A DNA stretch of 64,000 bases from Blastococcus sp. MG754426 (GCF_021699055.1 NZ_SSXC01000012.1:1-64000), one strand, 5' to 3'; shown: positions 32,118 through 42,286, counted from the stretch's first letter. The notes: generated from the sequence alone by a model not told the origin. Made by a program: numbers and translations.

Positions 32118-32984
32118 TCACCCGTCCCGACGGGCCCGGGTGACCCCGGTGCGGGCGGCGAGCGCGGCGTCCGGCGGGTAGTCGACGGCGAGCAATGTCA
32201 GCCCGTGGGCGGGCGCGACCGGCACCTCGCTCGCGCGTTCGGCGCGCTCGAGCAGGCTCGCCGGCCAGTCCAGCGGTCGCCGCCCCTCCCCGACCGCGAT
32301 GAGCCCGCCCACCAGGCTGCGGACCATCGAGTGGCAGAAGGCGTCGGCGGAGGCGTCGATGCGGACGACCTCGACACCGGGTTCGTCGTCGGTGCGCGAC
32401 ACCTCGAGCCGCAGCAACGTGCGGATGGTGGTCGCGCCCTCGCGCCGCTTGCAGTAGGCCGCGAAGTCGTGCTCGCCCGGCAGCAGTCCGGCGGCGAGGT
32501 CCATGGCGGTCGCGTCCAGGCGGCGGGGCCAGGCCACCGTGTCGGTGCGGCGCAGCGGCGACGGCCCGGCCGGGTCGTCGGTCAGCCGGTAGGCGTAGTG
32601 GCGGGCCAGGGCGGCGAACCGCGCGTCGAAGTCCGGGTGCGCCTCGGTGACCGATCGGACGGCGACATCCGGCGGCAGCACGCCCCGCAGCCGGCGGACC
32701 AGCTTGGGTGCCTGCTCGGCCCAGAGCTCCCCCGGCACGTCGCAGTGCGCCACCTGTCCGGTGGCGTGCACACCGGCGTCGGTGCGGCCGGCGACGGTCA
32801 GGTCGACGTCCCGGCGCAGCACCGTCGACAGACCGCGCTCCAGCTCCTCCTGGACCGTCCGCACCGCCGGCTGGCGGGCCCAGCCGTGGAAGCCGGTGCC
32901 GTCGTACTGCAGGTCGAGCCGGAGACGGACGAGCCCGCCACCGGGGCCGGTGGCGGGCTCGTCCTGGTGCCGGTGCGTGGTCAG
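32118..32984 (-). CDS. truA: tRNA pseudouridine(38-40) synthase TruA, start codon unusual
   Basis: Converts uridines 38-40 in tRNA anticodon stems. The family start is VRLRLDLQYDGTGFHGWARQ, and the catalytic Asp lies in AGRTDAGVHATGQVAH (residue 69 from the start used here). No ATG, GTG or TTG lies in frame upstream of this conserved N-terminus. The next standard start is a GTG at 32864, which would remove the whole first strand and the YDGTGFHGW motif. I therefore place a tentative CTG start at 32984; it has no clear ribosome binding site. The first codons are encoded by a perfect 17-bp hairpin at 32928-32963. The gene is the last of the rpoA-rplQ operon. Confidence 0.85.
   Translation of the reverse strand: MTTHRHQDEPATGPGGGLVRLRLDLQYDGTGFHGWARQPAVRTVQEELERGLSTVLRRDVDLTVAGRTDAGVHATGQVAHCDVPGELWAEQAPKLVRRLRGVLPPDVAVRSVTEAHPDFDARFAALARHYAYRLTDDPAGPSPLRRTDTVAWPRRLDATAMDLAAGLLPGEHDFAAYCKRREGATTIRTLLRLEVSRTDDEPGVEVVRIDASADAFCHSMVRSLVGGLIAVGEGRRPLDWPASLLERAERASEVPVAPAHGLTLLAVDYPPDAALAARTGVTRARRDG
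32928..32963 (-). terminator. Perfect 17-bp hairpin inside the 5' end of truA
   Basis: Positions 32928-32944 and 32947-32963 are exact reverse complements with a 2-nt loop. The hairpin follows the acidic hypothetical gene by about 45 nt and encodes codons for DEPATGPGGGLV of the truA reading frame. It may terminate most rpoA-rplQ transcripts or hide the truA start region. Confidence 0.6.
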
Positions 32985-33006
32985 CGACCGGTCGCGATCT
33001 TGAGTG

Positions 33007-33377
33007 TCATCGCGGGTCGGGCGCGGCGTCGCCGCCCTGGTACTGCTGGCTGGCCGTGGCGGCGTCGCCGAGCTCGGCGGCCTCGACCTCCGCGGCGGCG
33101 GCGCGGGCCACCTCCGGCGAGAGAACCGGGTCCTCCACGACGGCGGCGTTCTCCCGCTGCGGCTGCGGCGTCACGTCACCGTCGTCCTGGCGCTCGTCGT
33201 CGGGGTTGTAGAGGTCGGTGACGACCTCCTGGGCCTCGTCGCTCACGCTGCCGTCGGTGACCGCCGGCGAGGTGTCACCGCCGGGGCCCGTGGTCTCACC
33301 CTCGAACGTGGCCCCCTGGTCGCCGCCACCGGCGGAGACGCCGGCCGCGCCCGCGCCCGGGACGTCCTGGGGCTCGC

Positions 33378-33381
<4 letters not shown>
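33007..33381 (-). CDS. Acidic hypothetical protein downstream of rplQ
   Basis: This 124-residue protein is acidic and low in complexity: it begins [20 protein letters not shown], and contains [22 protein letters not shown] and [19 protein letters not shown]. No domain, signal peptide or membrane helix is visible; it is probably largely disordered. The ATG overlaps the rplQ stop as ATGA, so it would be translated with L17. I do not recognise the family. The coupling and unbroken frame support a real gene, but a non-coding tail of the operon cannot be excluded. Confidence 0.5.
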
Positions 33382-33983
<602 letters not shown>

Positions 33984-34082
33984 GTCGGTCCTTCCTCAGG
34001 CGGCCGGGCGCTCGGTGCCGGCTGCATCCGTGGTGCAAAGCGTCTGTGGTGCGTCGTCCAGTGTTGCGCGTCGGACGGCGCT

Positions 34083-34112
34083 GCCGGGCGGCGGGTCACC
34101 CCACCGCCCGGC
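34083..34112 (-). terminator. Hairpin between rpoA and rplQ
   Basis: GCCGGGCGG (34083-34091) and CCGCCCGGC (34104-34112) pair exactly with a 12-nt loop, 12 nt after the rpoA stop. Since rplQ follows, it is probably only a partial terminator. Confidence 0.5.
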
Positions 34113-34123
34113 TGCGCCGTTCC

Positions 34124-35200
34124 TCAGAGCTGCTCGGTCTCCTGGTAGGAGCCGTCGTCGTACTGCGCCTGGTCGTAACCCGCGGCGTACTCGCCGGTGC
34201 CCTGGTAGGCGTCGGTCTCGTACCCCTCGTCGTAGCTCTCGATCGAGGTGGGGATGAATCCGGGCGGGCTGTCCTTGAGCGCCAGACCCATGGCCGCCAG
34301 CTTCATCTTGACCTCGTCGATCGACTTGGCCCCGAAGTTGCGGATGTCCAGCAGGTCGGCCTCGGAACGGGTGACGAGCTCACCGACGGTGTGCACGCCC
34401 TCGCGCTTGAGGCAGTTGTAGGACCGGACGGTGAGGTCCATGTCCTCGATCGGCATCGAGAAGTTCGCGATGTCGGCGGCCTCCGCCGGGCTCGGCCCGA
34501 CCTCGATGCCCTCGGCGTCGACGTTCAGCTCGCGCAGCAGGCCGAACAGCTCCACCAGGGTCGACCCGGCCGACGCGATGGCGTCGCGCGGGGCGATGGA
34601 CGGCTTGGTCTCGACGTCGACGACGAGGCGGTCGAAGTCGGTGCGCTGCTCGACACGGGTGGCCTCGACGGCGTAGGTCACCTTGAGGACCGGCGAGTAG
34701 ATCGAGTCGACCGGGATGCGGCCGATCTCCTGGCCGGGCTGCTTGTTCTGCGGGGCCGGGACGTAGCCGCGGCCGCGCTCCACGACCAGCTCGACCTCCA
34801 GCCGGCCCTTGCCGTTGAGGGTGGCGATGTGCAGGTCGGGGTTGTGCACCTCGACCCCGGCCGGCGGCGCGATGTCCGCGGCGGTCACCTCACCCGGGCC
34901 CTGCTTGCGCAGGTACATGGTCACCGGCTCGTCGGAGTCCGAGCTGACGACCAGGCCCTTGAGGTTGAGGATGATCTCGGTGACGTCCTCCTTGACGCCC
35001 GGCACGGTGGTGAACTCGTGCAGGGTGCCCTCGATGCGGATGCTGGTGACAGCCGCACCGGGGATGGACGACAGCAGCGTGCGCCGCAGGGAGTTGCCGA
35101 GGGTGTAGCCGAACCCGGGCTCGAGCGGCTCGATGACGAACCGCGAGCGCTGCTCGGTGATGGTCTCCTCGGTCAGCGTGGGGCGCTGTGCGATGAGCAT
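34124..35200 (-). CDS. rpoA: DNA-directed RNA polymerase subunit alpha
   Basis: This 358-residue alpha subunit has the N-terminal assembly domain ([20 protein letters not shown] then [14 protein letters not shown]) and the C-terminal DNA-binding domain with two HhH motifs ([20 protein letters not shown] and [19 protein letters not shown]). The last 45 residues are an acidic Tyr/Asp/Gln-rich tail ([20 protein letters not shown]), longer than in E. coli but found in relatives. The ATG at 35200 has GGAGGAG about 8 nt upstream. It follows rpsD after a terminator-like hairpin. Confidence 0.98.
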   Translation of the reverse strand: MLIAQRPTLTEETITEQRSRFVIEPLEPGFGYTLGNSLRRTLLSSIPGAAVTSIRIEGTLHEFTTVPGVKEDVTEIILNLKGLVVSSDSDEPVTMYLRKQGPGEVTAADIAPPAGVEVHNPDLHIATLNGKGRLEVELVVERGRGYVPAPQNKQPGQEIGRIPVDSIYSPVLKVTYAVEATRVEQRTDFDRLVVDVETKPSIAPRDAIASAGSTLVELFGLLRELNVDAEGIEVGPSPAEAADIANFSMPIEDMDLTVRSYNCLKREGVHTVGELVTRSEADLLDIRNFGAKSIDEVKMKLAAMGLALKDSPPGFIPTSIESYDEGYETDAYQGTGEYAAGYDQAQYDDGSYQETEQL

Positions 35201-35298
35201 TGCGTTTCTCCTCCATGTCCTCCGGCACCCGCCATATGACGCCGTGAGGGGGTGGTGCTGGCTCCGTGCGGGCATCTGTCCGCCCGCCGGGGCCGTGA

Positions 35299-35335
35299 CC
35301 CCAGGTGCCGGGACCGCTGATCCCGGCACCTGGGG
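35299..35335 (-). terminator. Perfect 15-bp hairpin between rpsD and rpoA
   Basis: Positions 35299-35313 and 35321-35335 are exact reverse complements with a 7-nt loop. The hairpin starts 9 nt after the rpsD stop, inside the operon, so it may attenuate expression of rpoA or protect the upstream mRNA. Confidence 0.7.
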
Positions 35336-35343
35336 GCGAGCCG

Positions 35344-35970
35344 CTACTTGGAGTAGAGCTCGACGATCAGCTGCTCCTGGACCGGGGTGTCGATCACCTG
35401 GCGGGCCGGGATGCCGTGCACGAGCACGCGCAGCTGGCTGCTGATGACCTCCAGCCACGGCGGCACGGGACGCTCACCGGCGCGGGCCTGGGCGACCTCG
35501 AACGGCATCATGGTGCGCGACTTCTCGGCGACCTCGACGATGTCGTTCTCGCTGACCCGGTAGGACGGGATGTCCACCTTGCGGCCGTTCACCCGGATGT
35601 GGCCGTGGCGCACCAGCTGGCGGGCCATGTCGCGGGACTCGGCGAAGCCGGCCCGGTAGACCACGTTGTCCAGCCGCGACTCGAGGATCTGCAGCAGGAC
35701 CTCACCGGTCTTGCCCGTCTTGCGGTTGGCCTCTTCGTAGTAGCCGCGGAACTGCTTCTCCAGCACGCCGTAGATGCGGCGGGCCTTCTGCTTCTCGCGC
35801 AGCTGCAGCAGGTACTCGCTGTCCTTGCTGCGACCCCGGCCGTGCTCGCCCGGCGGGTACGGCCGGATCTCGATCGGGCACTTCGGGGACTCGCACTTGC
35901 TGCCCTTGAGGAACAGCTTCATCTTCTCGCGCCGGCACAGGCGGCAGTCGGCTCCGGTGTAACGGGCCAC
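35344..35970 (-). CDS. rpsD: 30S ribosomal protein S4
   Basis: This 208-residue S4 (uS4) initiates 30S assembly. It is the zinc-binding form, with Cys9, Cys12, Cys26 and Cys31, and contains the S4 RNA-binding domain [20 protein letters not shown] and [17 protein letters not shown]. It ends [13 protein letters not shown]. The GTG start gives the standard [21 protein letters not shown]4 often represses its own operon, but no leader binding site can be assigned here. Confidence 0.97.
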   Translation of the reverse strand: MARYTGADCRLCRREKMKLFLKGSKCESPKCPIEIRPYPPGEHGRGRSKDSEYLLQLREKQKARRIYGVLEKQFRGYYEEANRKTGKTGEVLLQILESRLDNVVYRAGFAESRDMARQLVRHGHIRVNGRKVDIPSYRVSENDIVEVAEKSRTMMPFEVAQARAGERPVPPWLEVISSQLRVLVHGIPARQVIDTPVQEQLIVELYSK

Positions 35971-36004
35971 GTCTATCTACCTCGTTCGATTCGTCGGTGG
36001 CCGG

Positions 36005-36412
36005 TCAGACCCGGCGGCGCTTCTTGGGGCGGCAGCCGTTGTGCGGCTGCGGGGTCACGTCCTGGATCTGCCCGACCTCGAGGCCGGTGGCCTGCAGCGA
36101 GCGGATCGCGGTCTCGCGGCCGGAGCCGGGACCCTTCACGAAGACGTCGACCTTGCGCATGCCGTGCTCCTGCGCCTTGCGGGCGGCGTTCTCGGCGGCC
36201 ATCTGCGCGGCGAACGGCGTCGACTTGCGCGAGCCCTTGAAGCCGACGTGGCCGGCGGAGGCCCAGCTGATCACGTTGCCCGTCGGGTCCGTGATCGAGA
36301 CGATCGTGTTGTTGAACGTGCTCTTGATGTGCGCAGCACCGTGAGCGACGTTCTTCTTCTCCTTGCGGCGGACCTTCTTGGCACCAGCCGCGGCGCGAGC
36401 CCTGGGAGGCAT
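36005..36412 (-). CDS. rpsK: 30S ribosomal protein S11
   Basis: This 135-residue S11 (uS11) has a basic actinobacterial N-terminus, then [40 protein letters not shown] and the end [17 protein letters not shown]. It forms part of the platform near the mRNA exit. It lies between rpsM and rpsD in the infA-rpmJ-rpsM-rpsK-rpsD-rpoA-rplQ operon. Confidence 0.98.
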   Translation of the reverse strand: MPPRARAAAGAKKVRRKEKKNVAHGAAHIKSTFNNTIVSITDPTGNVISWASAGHVGFKGSRKSTPFAAQMAAENAARKAQEHGMRKVDVFVKGPGSGRETAIRSLQATGLEVGQIQDVTPQPHNGCRPKKRRRV

Positions 36413-36511
36413 GAGTCTGTGGGATTCCTTCTCTTCGTGGCCTAGAGAGGCAGCACGCGCGCGCCCCGTCGCTCCCCCCTCACGGGCTCTGCGACGACAC
36501 GCTCTCGCGGC

Positions 36512-36892
36512 TTACTTCTTGCCGGCCTTCTTCTTGCCGGCGATGGTCTTGCGCGGGCCCTTGCTCGAGCGCGCGTTGGTGCGGGTGCGCTGACCGTGCA
36601 CCGGGAGGCCACGGCGGTGCCGCAGGCCCTGGTAGCAGCCGATCTCCACCTTGCGGCGGATGTCGGCGGCCACCTCGCGGCGGAGGTCACCCTCGACGCG
36701 GAAGTGCTCGTCGATGTAGTCGCGCAGCTTCAGCAGGTCCTCGTCGCTGAGGTCCTTGGCGCGCAGGTCGGGGTTGACCCCCGTCGCGGCCAGGGTCTCC
36801 TTGGCGTGGTGCTTGCCGATGCCATAGATGTAGGTGAGCGCGATCTCCATCCGCTTCTCGCGGGGCAGGTCGACGCCAGCCAGTCGTGCCAT
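36512..36892 (-). CDS. rpsM: 30S ribosomal protein S13
   Basis: This 126-residue S13 (uS13) starts [20 protein letters not shown], has [19 protein letters not shown] and ends in the usual basic tail ([20 protein letters not shown] and on). It contacts tRNA and the B1 bridges in the 30S head. It starts 15 nt after the rpmJ stop. Confidence 0.98.
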   Translation of the reverse strand: MARLAGVDLPREKRMEIALTYIYGIGKHHAKETLAATGVNPDLRAKDLSDEDLLKLRDYIDEHFRVEGDLRREVAADIRRKVEIGCYQGLRHRRGLPVHGQRTRTNARSSKGPRKTIAGKKKAGKK

Positions 36893-36907
36893 GTTTCAGG
36901 TACTCCC

Positions 36908-37021
36908 TCAGCCCTGGCGCTGCTTGTGCCGGGCGTTGTCGCAGATGACCATGACCCGGCCGTGCCGGCGGATCACCTTGCACTTGTCGCAGATCTTCTT
37001 CACCGACGGCTGGACCTTCAC
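36908..37021 (-). CDS. rpmJ: 50S ribosomal protein L36
   Basis: This 37-residue L36 (bL36) begins [20 protein letters not shown] from a GTG at 37021 and ends [10 protein letters not shown]. Cys11, Cys14, Cys27 and His32 make the zinc site, so this is the zinc-binding (C+) form. It lies between infA and rpsM, its standard place in actinobacteria. Confidence 0.96.
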   Translation of the reverse strand: MKVQPSVKKICDKCKVIRRHGRVMVICDNARHKQRQG

Positions 37022-37088
37022 CGGTGCCGCCCCTCATTCCTCGAAATCGATGTGCCGGGACCCCGCACGAGGTGCGGGTCCACGGCGG

Positions 37089-37310
37089 TCACTTGTAGCG
37101 GTAGACGATGCGACCGCGCGTCAGGTCGTAGGGCGAGAGCTCCACGACCACGCGGTCCTCGGGCAGGATGCGGATGTAGTGCTGCCGCATCTTGCCGCTG
37201 ATGTGGGCGAGCACCCGGTGCCCGTTCTGCAGCTCGACCCGGAACATCGCGTTGGGCAGCGGCTCGACGACGCGACCCTCGACCTCGATGGCCCCGTCCT
37301 TCTTCGCCAT
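37089..37310 (-). CDS. infA: Translation initiation factor IF-1
   Basis: This 73-residue OB-fold protein occupies the A site during initiation. It starts [20 protein letters not shown] and contains [40 protein letters not shown] and [13 protein letters not shown]. The ATG at 37310 has AAGGAG 12 nt upstream. It is the first gene of the operon down to rplQ and truA, and a promoter lies about 170-200 nt upstream. Confidence 0.98.
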   Translation of the reverse strand: MAKKDGAIEVEGRVVEPLPNAMFRVELQNGHRVLAHISGKMRQHYIRILPEDRVVVELSPYDLTRGRIVYRYK

Positions 37311-37481
37311 GCCGTACACGCACTCCTTGACTCGGTGGTACTGGTTCCTCCCACGCCCACGCCGGTACCCGGCTGGACGCGCTCGGAGTTTGCAGATCGG
37401 GTGGTGCAGGCGCTCTCGCAGAGGGCGCTCCGCGTCATGCGGCCACAGCACGACGACGGAACGGCGCTAGCGCCACAGAGG

Positions 37482-37511
37482 ATCGTACCCCGCTGCCCCA
37501 CGAGTCACCAA
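37482..37511 (-). promoter_or_regulatory. Promoter of the infA-rpoA operon
   Basis: On the minus strand the -10 box TACGAT lies at 37482-37487. A -35-like TTGGTG (37506-37511, 18-nt spacer) or the TGAC core inside it (37504-37507) lies upstream. Transcription should start near 37475 and leave a leader of about 165 nt before infA. The rest of 37311-37607 holds no gene. Confidence 0.55.
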
Positions 37512-37583
37512 CCCGCCCCTGCAGTGATGGTGGCGACGCGCCGGACCGGCCCCGCCGCAGGGACCGGGGCCAACGCAGCCAGT

Positions 37584-37600
37584 CCCCGTGGGCGACGGGG
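37584..37600 (-). terminator. Short hairpin after map, related to family 1 repeats
   Basis: CCCCGT (37584-37589) and ACGGGG (37595-37600) pair, and the right flank GACGGGGTCCTT is the same as in the family 1 repeats at 21199 and 40546. It looks like a shortened or degenerate copy and lies 7 nt after the map stop. Confidence 0.5.
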
Positions 37601-37607
37601 TCCTTCC

Positions 37608-38411
37608 TCAGGTGCGGGGGGTGATCCCGAACGGGGCGAGGCCGGCGACGCCGCCGTCCTCAGCCGTGAGGACCCACGGGCCCTCGGGCGTGATCGCCAC
37701 CGTGTGCTCGAAGTGCGCGGCGCGCGAACCGTCCTTGGTGACGACGGTCCAGCCGTCCTCGAGCTCCACCGTCGCCGGGTCCCCGACCGTGACCATCGGC
37801 TCGATCGCCAGCGCCAGCCCGGGGACGAGCTTGGGCCCCCGCCCCGGGCGACCGTAGTTGAGCACGTGCGGGTCCTGGTGCATCTCGGTGCCGATGCCGT
37901 GCCCGCCGTAGTTGTCGACGATGCCGTACGGGTGCTGCTCCCGGCGGATCTCCTGCTCCACGGCCGCGCTGATGTCGCTCAGCCGGCCGCCGGCCACCGC
38001 CCGGGCCAACCCGGCCCACATGGACCGCTCGGTGACGGCCATGAGCGCCGCGTCCTCGGCCGAGGGCTCCCCCACGGTCATCGTCACGGCGGAATCGCCG
38101 TGCCAGCCGTCGAGGATGGCGCCGCAGTCGACGGAGATGTTGTCGCCGGCAGCGAGCACCCGGTCCTTGCGCGGGATGCCGTGCACGATCTCGTCGTTGA
38201 TCGACGCGCAGATGCTCCCGGTGAACCCGTGGTACCCGAGGAACGAGGGCACCGCGCCCGCGCTGCGGATGTGGTCCTCCGCGATCGCGTCGAGCTCACC
38301 GGTCGTCACGCCCGGCCGGACGGCCGCGCGGACGGCGGCGATGGCACCGGCGACCACGAGGCCGGCGCCGCGCATCAGCTCGATCTCGTGCGGCGTCTTG
38401 ATCTGGATCAT
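37608..38411 (-). CDS. map: Methionine aminopeptidase type I
   Basis: Removes the initiator methionine from new proteins. The 267-residue enzyme has the pita-bread fold with NDEIVHGIPRKDRVL, the metal ligands in VDCGAILDGWHGDSAVTM, GHGIGTEMHQDPHVLNYG, LALAIEPMVTVG and HFEHTVAITPEGP. There is no SH3-binding N-terminal extension, unlike the mycobacterial MapB type. The ATG at 38411 has GGAGTGG 4 nt upstream. It follows adk in the secY-adk-map unit. Confidence 0.96.
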   Translation of the reverse strand: MIQIKTPHEIELMRGAGLVVAGAIAAVRAAVRPGVTTGELDAIAEDHIRSAGAVPSFLGYHGFTGSICASINDEIVHGIPRKDRVLAAGDNISVDCGAILDGWHGDSAVTMTVGEPSAEDAALMAVTERSMWAGLARAVAGGRLSDISAAVEQEIRREQHPYGIVDNYGGHGIGTEMHQDPHVLNYGRPGRGPKLVPGLALAIEPMVTVGDPATVELEDGWTVVTKDGSRAAHFEHTVAITPEGPWVLTAEDGGVAGLAPFGITPRT

Positions 38412-38503
38412 GCGTCCACTCCACTTCGCGAGCAACGGAAGACGGCCGAGGAGTCCTGCCGTCATCCGCCGCGTCGCTCCTCCACCGCGCCCGACCGCCA
38501 GGG

Positions 38504-39118
38504 TCAGACGGCGGCCGGCTGACCGGCCTCGCCGTCGGTGTCGGCGCCGAGCGCGCGCAGGGCGCGGGAGGTGACCTCCTCGACGGAGCCGATCGCGTCG
38601 ATGCGCGCGAGCAGCCCCTCGTCCTCGTAGAAGCCCGACAGCGGTGCGGTCTGTTCCCGGTAGACCTCCAGCCGGTGCCGGACGGTCTCGGGCTTGTCGT
38701 CGTCGCGCTGGACCATCTGGCCGTCGACGAGCATGCGCCGGCCGGAGAGCCGGCGGACCAGCTCCTCCTCGTCGACCACCAGCTCGAGCACCCGGTCGAG
38801 CCCGTGCCCGAGCTCCTGCAGCGAGGCACGCAGCTGCTCGGCCTGCGCGATGGTCCGCGGGAAGCCGTCCAGCAGGAACCCGCCCGCGGCGTCGGCCTCG
38901 GCCAGCCGGTCCTTGACCATGGCGACGGTGATCTCGTCGGGGACGAGGTCGCCGGCGTCCATGTAGACCTTGGCCTTGCGGCCGAGCTCCGTCTGCCCGC
39001 TCACGTTGGCCCGGAAGATGTCGCCCGTCGAGATGGCCGGGACACCGAGCTTGCCGGCGATGATCTGCGCCTGGGTGCCCTTGCCCGCTCCGGGCGGCCC
39101 CAGGAGGACGACGCGCAC
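38504..39118 (-). CDS. adk: Adenylate kinase
   Basis: Interconverts ATP, AMP and ADP. The 204-residue protein has the P-loop [10 protein letters not shown] at 7-16, the AMP-binding STGDIFRAN and [15 protein letters not shown], and a short LID ([20 protein letters not shown]) without the zinc finger of long-type enzymes. The C-terminus has about 20 residues more than the short mycobacterial enzyme. Its GTG shares one base with the secY stop (TAGTG), so translation is coupled. Confidence 0.97.
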   Translation of the reverse strand: MRVVLLGPPGAGKGTQAQIIAGKLGVPAISTGDIFRANVSGQTELGRKAKVYMDAGDLVPDEITVAMVKDRLAEADAAGGFLLDGFPRTIAQAEQLRASLQELGHGLDRVLELVVDEEELVRRLSGRRMLVDGQMVQRDDDKPETVRHRLEVYREQTAPLSGFYEDEGLLARIDAIGSVEEVTSRALRALGADTDGEAGQPAAV

Positions 39119-40428
39119 TACTTCAGGAACCCTTCGTAGTTGCGCTGGTTCAGTTGCGTCTCGATCTGCTTCACCGTCTCCAACCCCACTCCGACCATGA
39201 TCAGGACGGCCACGCCGCCGAACGGGAAGTTCTGGTTCTGCCCTTCCTGCGTGATGGCCAGGAAGAAGTTCGGCAGGACGGCGACCACGCCCAGGTAGAT
39301 CGACCCCGGCAGGGTGATCCGGGACAGCACGTACTGGAGGTATTCGGCGGTCGGCCGCCCGGGGCGGATGCCCGGGATGAAGCCGCCGTAGCGCTTCATG
39401 TCGTCGGCCCGCTCCTCCGGGTTGAAGGTGATCGACACGTAGAAGTACGTGAAGAAGACGATCAGGCCGAAGAAGACCGCGATGTGGACCGGGCTGCTCT
39501 GGTCGATGATGTACGTCTCGAAGAACTGGCGGACGCCACCGGTCTCGGTGCCCTGGAGCTGGACGACCAGCTGCGGCAGGTACAGCAACGACGACGCGAA
39601 GATGACCGGGATGACGCCGGCCTGGTTGACCTTGAGCGGCAGGTACGTGGACGTCCCGCCGTACATGCGCCGGCCGACCATCCGCTTGGCGTACTGCACC
39701 GGGATGCGCCGCTGGGCCTGCTCGACGTAGACCACGGTGCCGATGATGACGACCGCGAAGGCGCAGACGACGGCGAAGACGATGCCGCCGCGGGTCTGCA
39801 GGATCGAGCCACCCTCGGCAGGAATCCGCGCGGCGATCGAGGTGAAGATCAGCACGGACATGCCGTTGCCGATCCCCTTCTCGGTGAGCAGCTCACCGAG
39901 CCACATGATCAGGGCGGTGCCGGCCGTCAGCGCGATGACCAGGACCACGGTCGTCCAGATGGACTCCGACGGGATGATCTGCTCGGAGCAGTTCGGGAAG
40001 AGCTGCCCGCTGCGGGCCAGCGCGATGATGCCGGTGCTCTGCAGCACGGCGAGCGCGATCGTCAGGTAGCGGGTGTACTGGGTCAGCTTGGCCTGGCCCG
40101 ACTGCCCTTCCTTCTTCAGCTGCTCGAACCGCGGGATCACCACCACCAGCAGCTGCACGATGATGCTCGCCGTGATGTACGGCATGATCCCCAGCGCGAA
40201 CACCGAGAGCCGGAGCAGCGCCCCGCCGGAGAAGAGGTTCACCAGCGAGTAGAGGTCGCGCTGGTCGGACGCCTGGGCCTGCTCCAGGCAGCTGTTGATC
40301 GCCTCGACCGAGACCCCCGGCCCGGGGACCGCGGCCCCCAGCCGGTAGATGGCGATGATCGCCAGGGAGAACAGCAGCTTGCGCCGGAGGTCTGGCGTCC
40401 GGAACGCCGCGGCGAACGCCTGCAGCAC
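39118..40428 (-). CDS. secY: Preprotein translocase subunit SecY
   Basis: This is the central channel of the Sec translocon in the cytoplasmic membrane, with about ten transmembrane helices. The protein begins [20 protein letters not shown] and has the plug region [20 protein letters not shown], the loop [20 protein letters not shown] and the end [21 protein letters not shown] chose the GTG at 40428 (436 residues), with AGGGGAGGG about 5 nt upstream. An earlier in-frame ATG at 40479 would put coding sequence across a perfect hairpin and add 17 unconserved residues. Confidence 0.97.
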   Translation of the reverse strand: MLQAFAAAFRTPDLRRKLLFSLAIIAIYRLGAAVPGPGVSVEAINSCLEQAQASDQRDLYSLVNLFSGGALLRLSVFALGIMPYITASIIVQLLVVVIPRFEQLKKEGQSGQAKLTQYTRYLTIALAVLQSTGIIALARSGQLFPNCSEQIIPSESIWTTVVLVIALTAGTALIMWLGELLTEKGIGNGMSVLIFTSIAARIPAEGGSILQTRGGIVFAVVCAFAVVIIGTVVYVEQAQRRIPVQYAKRMVGRRMYGGTSTYLPLKVNQAGVIPVIFASSLLYLPQLVVQLQGTETGGVRQFFETYIIDQSSPVHIAVFFGLIVFFTYFYVSITFNPEERADDMKRYGGFIPGIRPGRPTAEYLQYVLSRITLPGSIYLGVVAVLPNFFLAITQEGQNQNFPFGGVAVLIMVGVGLETVKQIETQLNQRNYEGFLK

Positions 40429-40462
40429 GTGCCCTCCCCTTGTCGGTCGAGTCAGGTTAGCA

Positions 40463-40498
40463 ATCGGCCCGCCCCGCATCAGTGCAGGGCGGGCCGAT
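40463..40498 (-). terminator. Perfect hairpin upstream of secY
   Basis: ATCGGCCCGCCC (40463-40474) and GGGCGGGCCGAT (40487-40498) pair exactly. Together with the next repeat it fills the rplO-secY gap and probably separates the spc genes from secY. Confidence 0.75.
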
Positions 40499-40500
40499 GT

Positions 40501-40556
40501 GGCCCCGTCCCGGGACCCGCCCTGGGCGTGCGGAGGGCGGGGAGGACGGGGTCCTT
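40501..40556. repeat. Nested-hairpin repeat, family 1 copy C (rplO 3' end)
   Basis: The outer arms CCCCGTCC (40503-40510) and GGACGGGG (40544-40551) and the inner arms CCCGCCCT (40516-40523) and AGGGCGGG (40534-40541) pair exactly. The order and sequence match copies A and B. It ends a few nt before the rplO stop. Confidence 0.75.
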
Positions 40557-40558
40557 GT

Positions 40559-41002
40559 TCAGATGCGGGTGGTGCTGCCCCCGGCCGCGGCGATCTTCTC
40601 GGCCGCGGAGGCGGAGAAGGCGTTCGCGTGCACGTCGACCTTGACCCCGCCGAGCTCGCCGGTGCCGAGCACCTTGACGGGCTGGCCGCGGCGCACGGCG
40701 CCGGCCTCGGCCAGCGTGTCCGGGTTGACCGGACCGCCCTGCGGGAACAGCGCCGCGATCCGGTCGAGGTTGACGACCTGGAACACGACCTTGTTGTTGT
40801 TCTTGAAGCCCGAGAGCTTGGGCAGCCGCATGTTCAGCGGCGTCTGCCCACCCTCGAACCGCGCGGAGACGGTGCCCCGCGCGCCGGTGCCCTTGGTACC
40901 GCGCCCGGCCGTCTTGCCCTTGGAGCCCTCACCGCGACCCACGCGGGTCTTCTTGGTGTGGGCGCCGGGGGCCGGCCGCAGGTGGTGGACCTTCAGAGTC
41001 AT
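40559..41002 (-). CDS. rplO: 50S ribosomal protein L15
   Basis: This 147-residue L15 (uL15) begins [20 protein letters not shown] and contains the Gly/Lys-rich [39 protein letters not shown] and the C-terminal [16 protein letters not shown]. It is the last gene of the spc operon before a double hairpin region and secY. Confidence 0.98.
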   Translation of the reverse strand: MTLKVHHLRPAPGAHTKKTRVGRGEGSKGKTAGRGTKGTGARGTVSARFEGGQTPLNMRLPKLSGFKNNNKVVFQVVNLDRIAALFPQGGPVNPDTLAEAGAVRRGQPVKVLGTGELGGVKVDVHANAFSASAAEKIAAAGGSTTRI

Positions 41003-41015
41003 GTTGTGCCCCTGC

Positions 41016-41198
41016 TCAGCTGATCTCTTCGACGGTGACCAGGTGCGGCACCGTCGCGACCATCCCGCGGATCTCGGGACGGTCCTCCTGGACGACCGAG
41101 TCGTTGATCTTCTTCAGGCCCAGCGAGCGCAGCGTCTGGCGCTGGTTGGGCTTGGTGCCGATCGCGGACTTGACCTGGGTGACCTTCAGCTGCGCCAT
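41016..41198 (-). CDS. rpmD: 50S ribosomal protein L30
   Basis: This 60-residue L30 (uL30) starts [20 protein letters not shown] from the ATG at 41198 and contains [18 protein letters not shown] and the end [16 protein letters not shown]. Its start lies 1 nt from the rpsE stop, in the order rpsE-rpmD-rplO that is standard for the operon. Confidence 0.97.
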   Translation of the reverse strand: MAQLKVTQVKSAIGTKPNQRQTLRSLGLKKINDSVVQEDRPEIRGMVATVPHLVTVEEIS

Positions 41199-41199
41199 C

Positions 41200-41814
41200 T
41201 CAGACCCCCTGACCCGCACGGGCACGGAGCATGGCGGCCGGGGCGACGTCCTCCAGCGGCAGACCGCGGCGGGCCGCGATCTCCTCCGGGCGGACGAGGT
41301 CCTTCAGCGCCTGCATCGTGGCGTGCACGATGTTGATGGGGTTCGACGAACCGAGGCTCTTGGAGAGCACGTCGTGGATCCCCGCGCACTCGAGCACGGC
41401 ACGCACCGGGCCACCGGCGATGACACCGGTACCGGGGCTGGCCGGCTTGAGCAGCACGACGCCGGCGGCCGCCTCACCCTGCACCGGGTGCGGGATGGTG
41501 CTGGCGATGCGCGGCACCTTGTAGAAGTGCTTCTTGGCCTCCTCGACGCCCTTGGCGATCGCCGCGGGCACCTCCTTGGCCTTGCCGTAGCCGACGCCCA
41601 CGGTGCCGTCACCGTCGCCCACGATCACCAGGGCGGTGAAGCTGAAGCGCCGACCACCCTTGACGACCTTGGACACGCGGTTGATGGCCACCACGCGCTC
41701 GATGTAGTTGCTCTTCTCGGCGGGCGCGCCTCCGGGGCCCCGCCCGCCGTCACGGCGGTCCCGGCGGTCGTTGCCGCCGCCGGCGCCGCCGCCGCGTCGC
41801 TGTGGTCCTGGCAT
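41200..41814 (-). CDS. rpsE: 30S ribosomal protein S5
   Basis: This 204-residue S5 (uS5) has a Gly/Arg-rich N-terminal extension of about 35 residues ([15 protein letters not shown]), then [40 protein letters not shown] and [20 protein letters not shown]. It shapes translational accuracy at the mRNA entry. The ATG at 41814 has GAGGGA 7 nt upstream. Confidence 0.97.
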   Translation of the reverse strand: MPGPQRRGGGAGGGNDRRDRRDGGRGPGGAPAEKSNYIERVVAINRVSKVVKGGRRFSFTALVIVGDGDGTVGVGYGKAKEVPAAIAKGVEEAKKHFYKVPRIASTIPHPVQGEAAAGVVLLKPASPGTGVIAGGPVRAVLECAGIHDVLSKSLGSSNPINIVHATMQALKDLVRPEEIAARRGLPLEDVAPAAMLRARAGQGV

Positions 41815-41863
41815 CAGACGTCCCTCTCGATCTGCTCGCTCGTGCTGGTGGGGTGGGTGGTCA

Positions 41864-42286
41864 TCAGAAGTCCAGCCCACCCTCGCGGGCACCGTCGGCC
41901 AGCGCGGCGATGCGCCCGGCGTAGCGGTTGCCACCGCGGTCGAACACGACCGCCGTGATCCCGGCGGCCTTCGCGCGCTCGGCCACCAGGGCGCCGACCT
42001 GACGGGCCAGGGCGGACTTGTCACCCTCGGCCCCGCGCAGGCTGGCGTCCATGGTGGACGCGCTCACCACGGTGCGGCCGACGGTGTCGTCGACGACCTG
42101 CACGTGGATGTGGCGGGAGCTGCGCTTGACCACCAGGCGCGGACGCTCCGGCGTACCGGAGACCCGCTTGCGCAGCCGGTTGTGACGGCGGAGCCGCGAG
42201 GTGCGGCGCGCCGTGCTGATGTCGGTGCCGACGGGCTTGCGGCCGCCGGCGGTCTTCCCGTTGGTGGGAGCAGTTGCCTGAGCCAT
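41864..42286 (-). CDS. rplR: 50S ribosomal protein L18
   Basis: This 140-residue L18 (uL18) binds 5S rRNA. It shows [20 protein letters not shown] and [20 protein letters not shown], and ends [20 protein letters not shown] then EGGLDF. The ATG at 42286 shares a base with the rplF stop (TGATG); a GTG one codon earlier is possible. The first 22 residues are an extension rich in Gly and Thr. Confidence 0.96.
   Translation of the reverse strand: MAQATAPTNGKTAGGRKPVGTDISTARRTSRLRRHNRLRKRVSGTPERPRLVVKRSSRHIHVQVVDDTVGRTVVSASTMDASLRGAEGDKSALARQVGALVAERAKAAGITAVVFDRGGNRYAGRIAALADGAREGGLDF

Noticed and set aside
40429-40479. Upstream ATG start for secY (17 extra residues)
   Set aside because: The extension crosses a perfect hairpin (40463-40498) and is not conserved; the GTG at 40428 has an excellent ribosome binding site and the family N-terminus.
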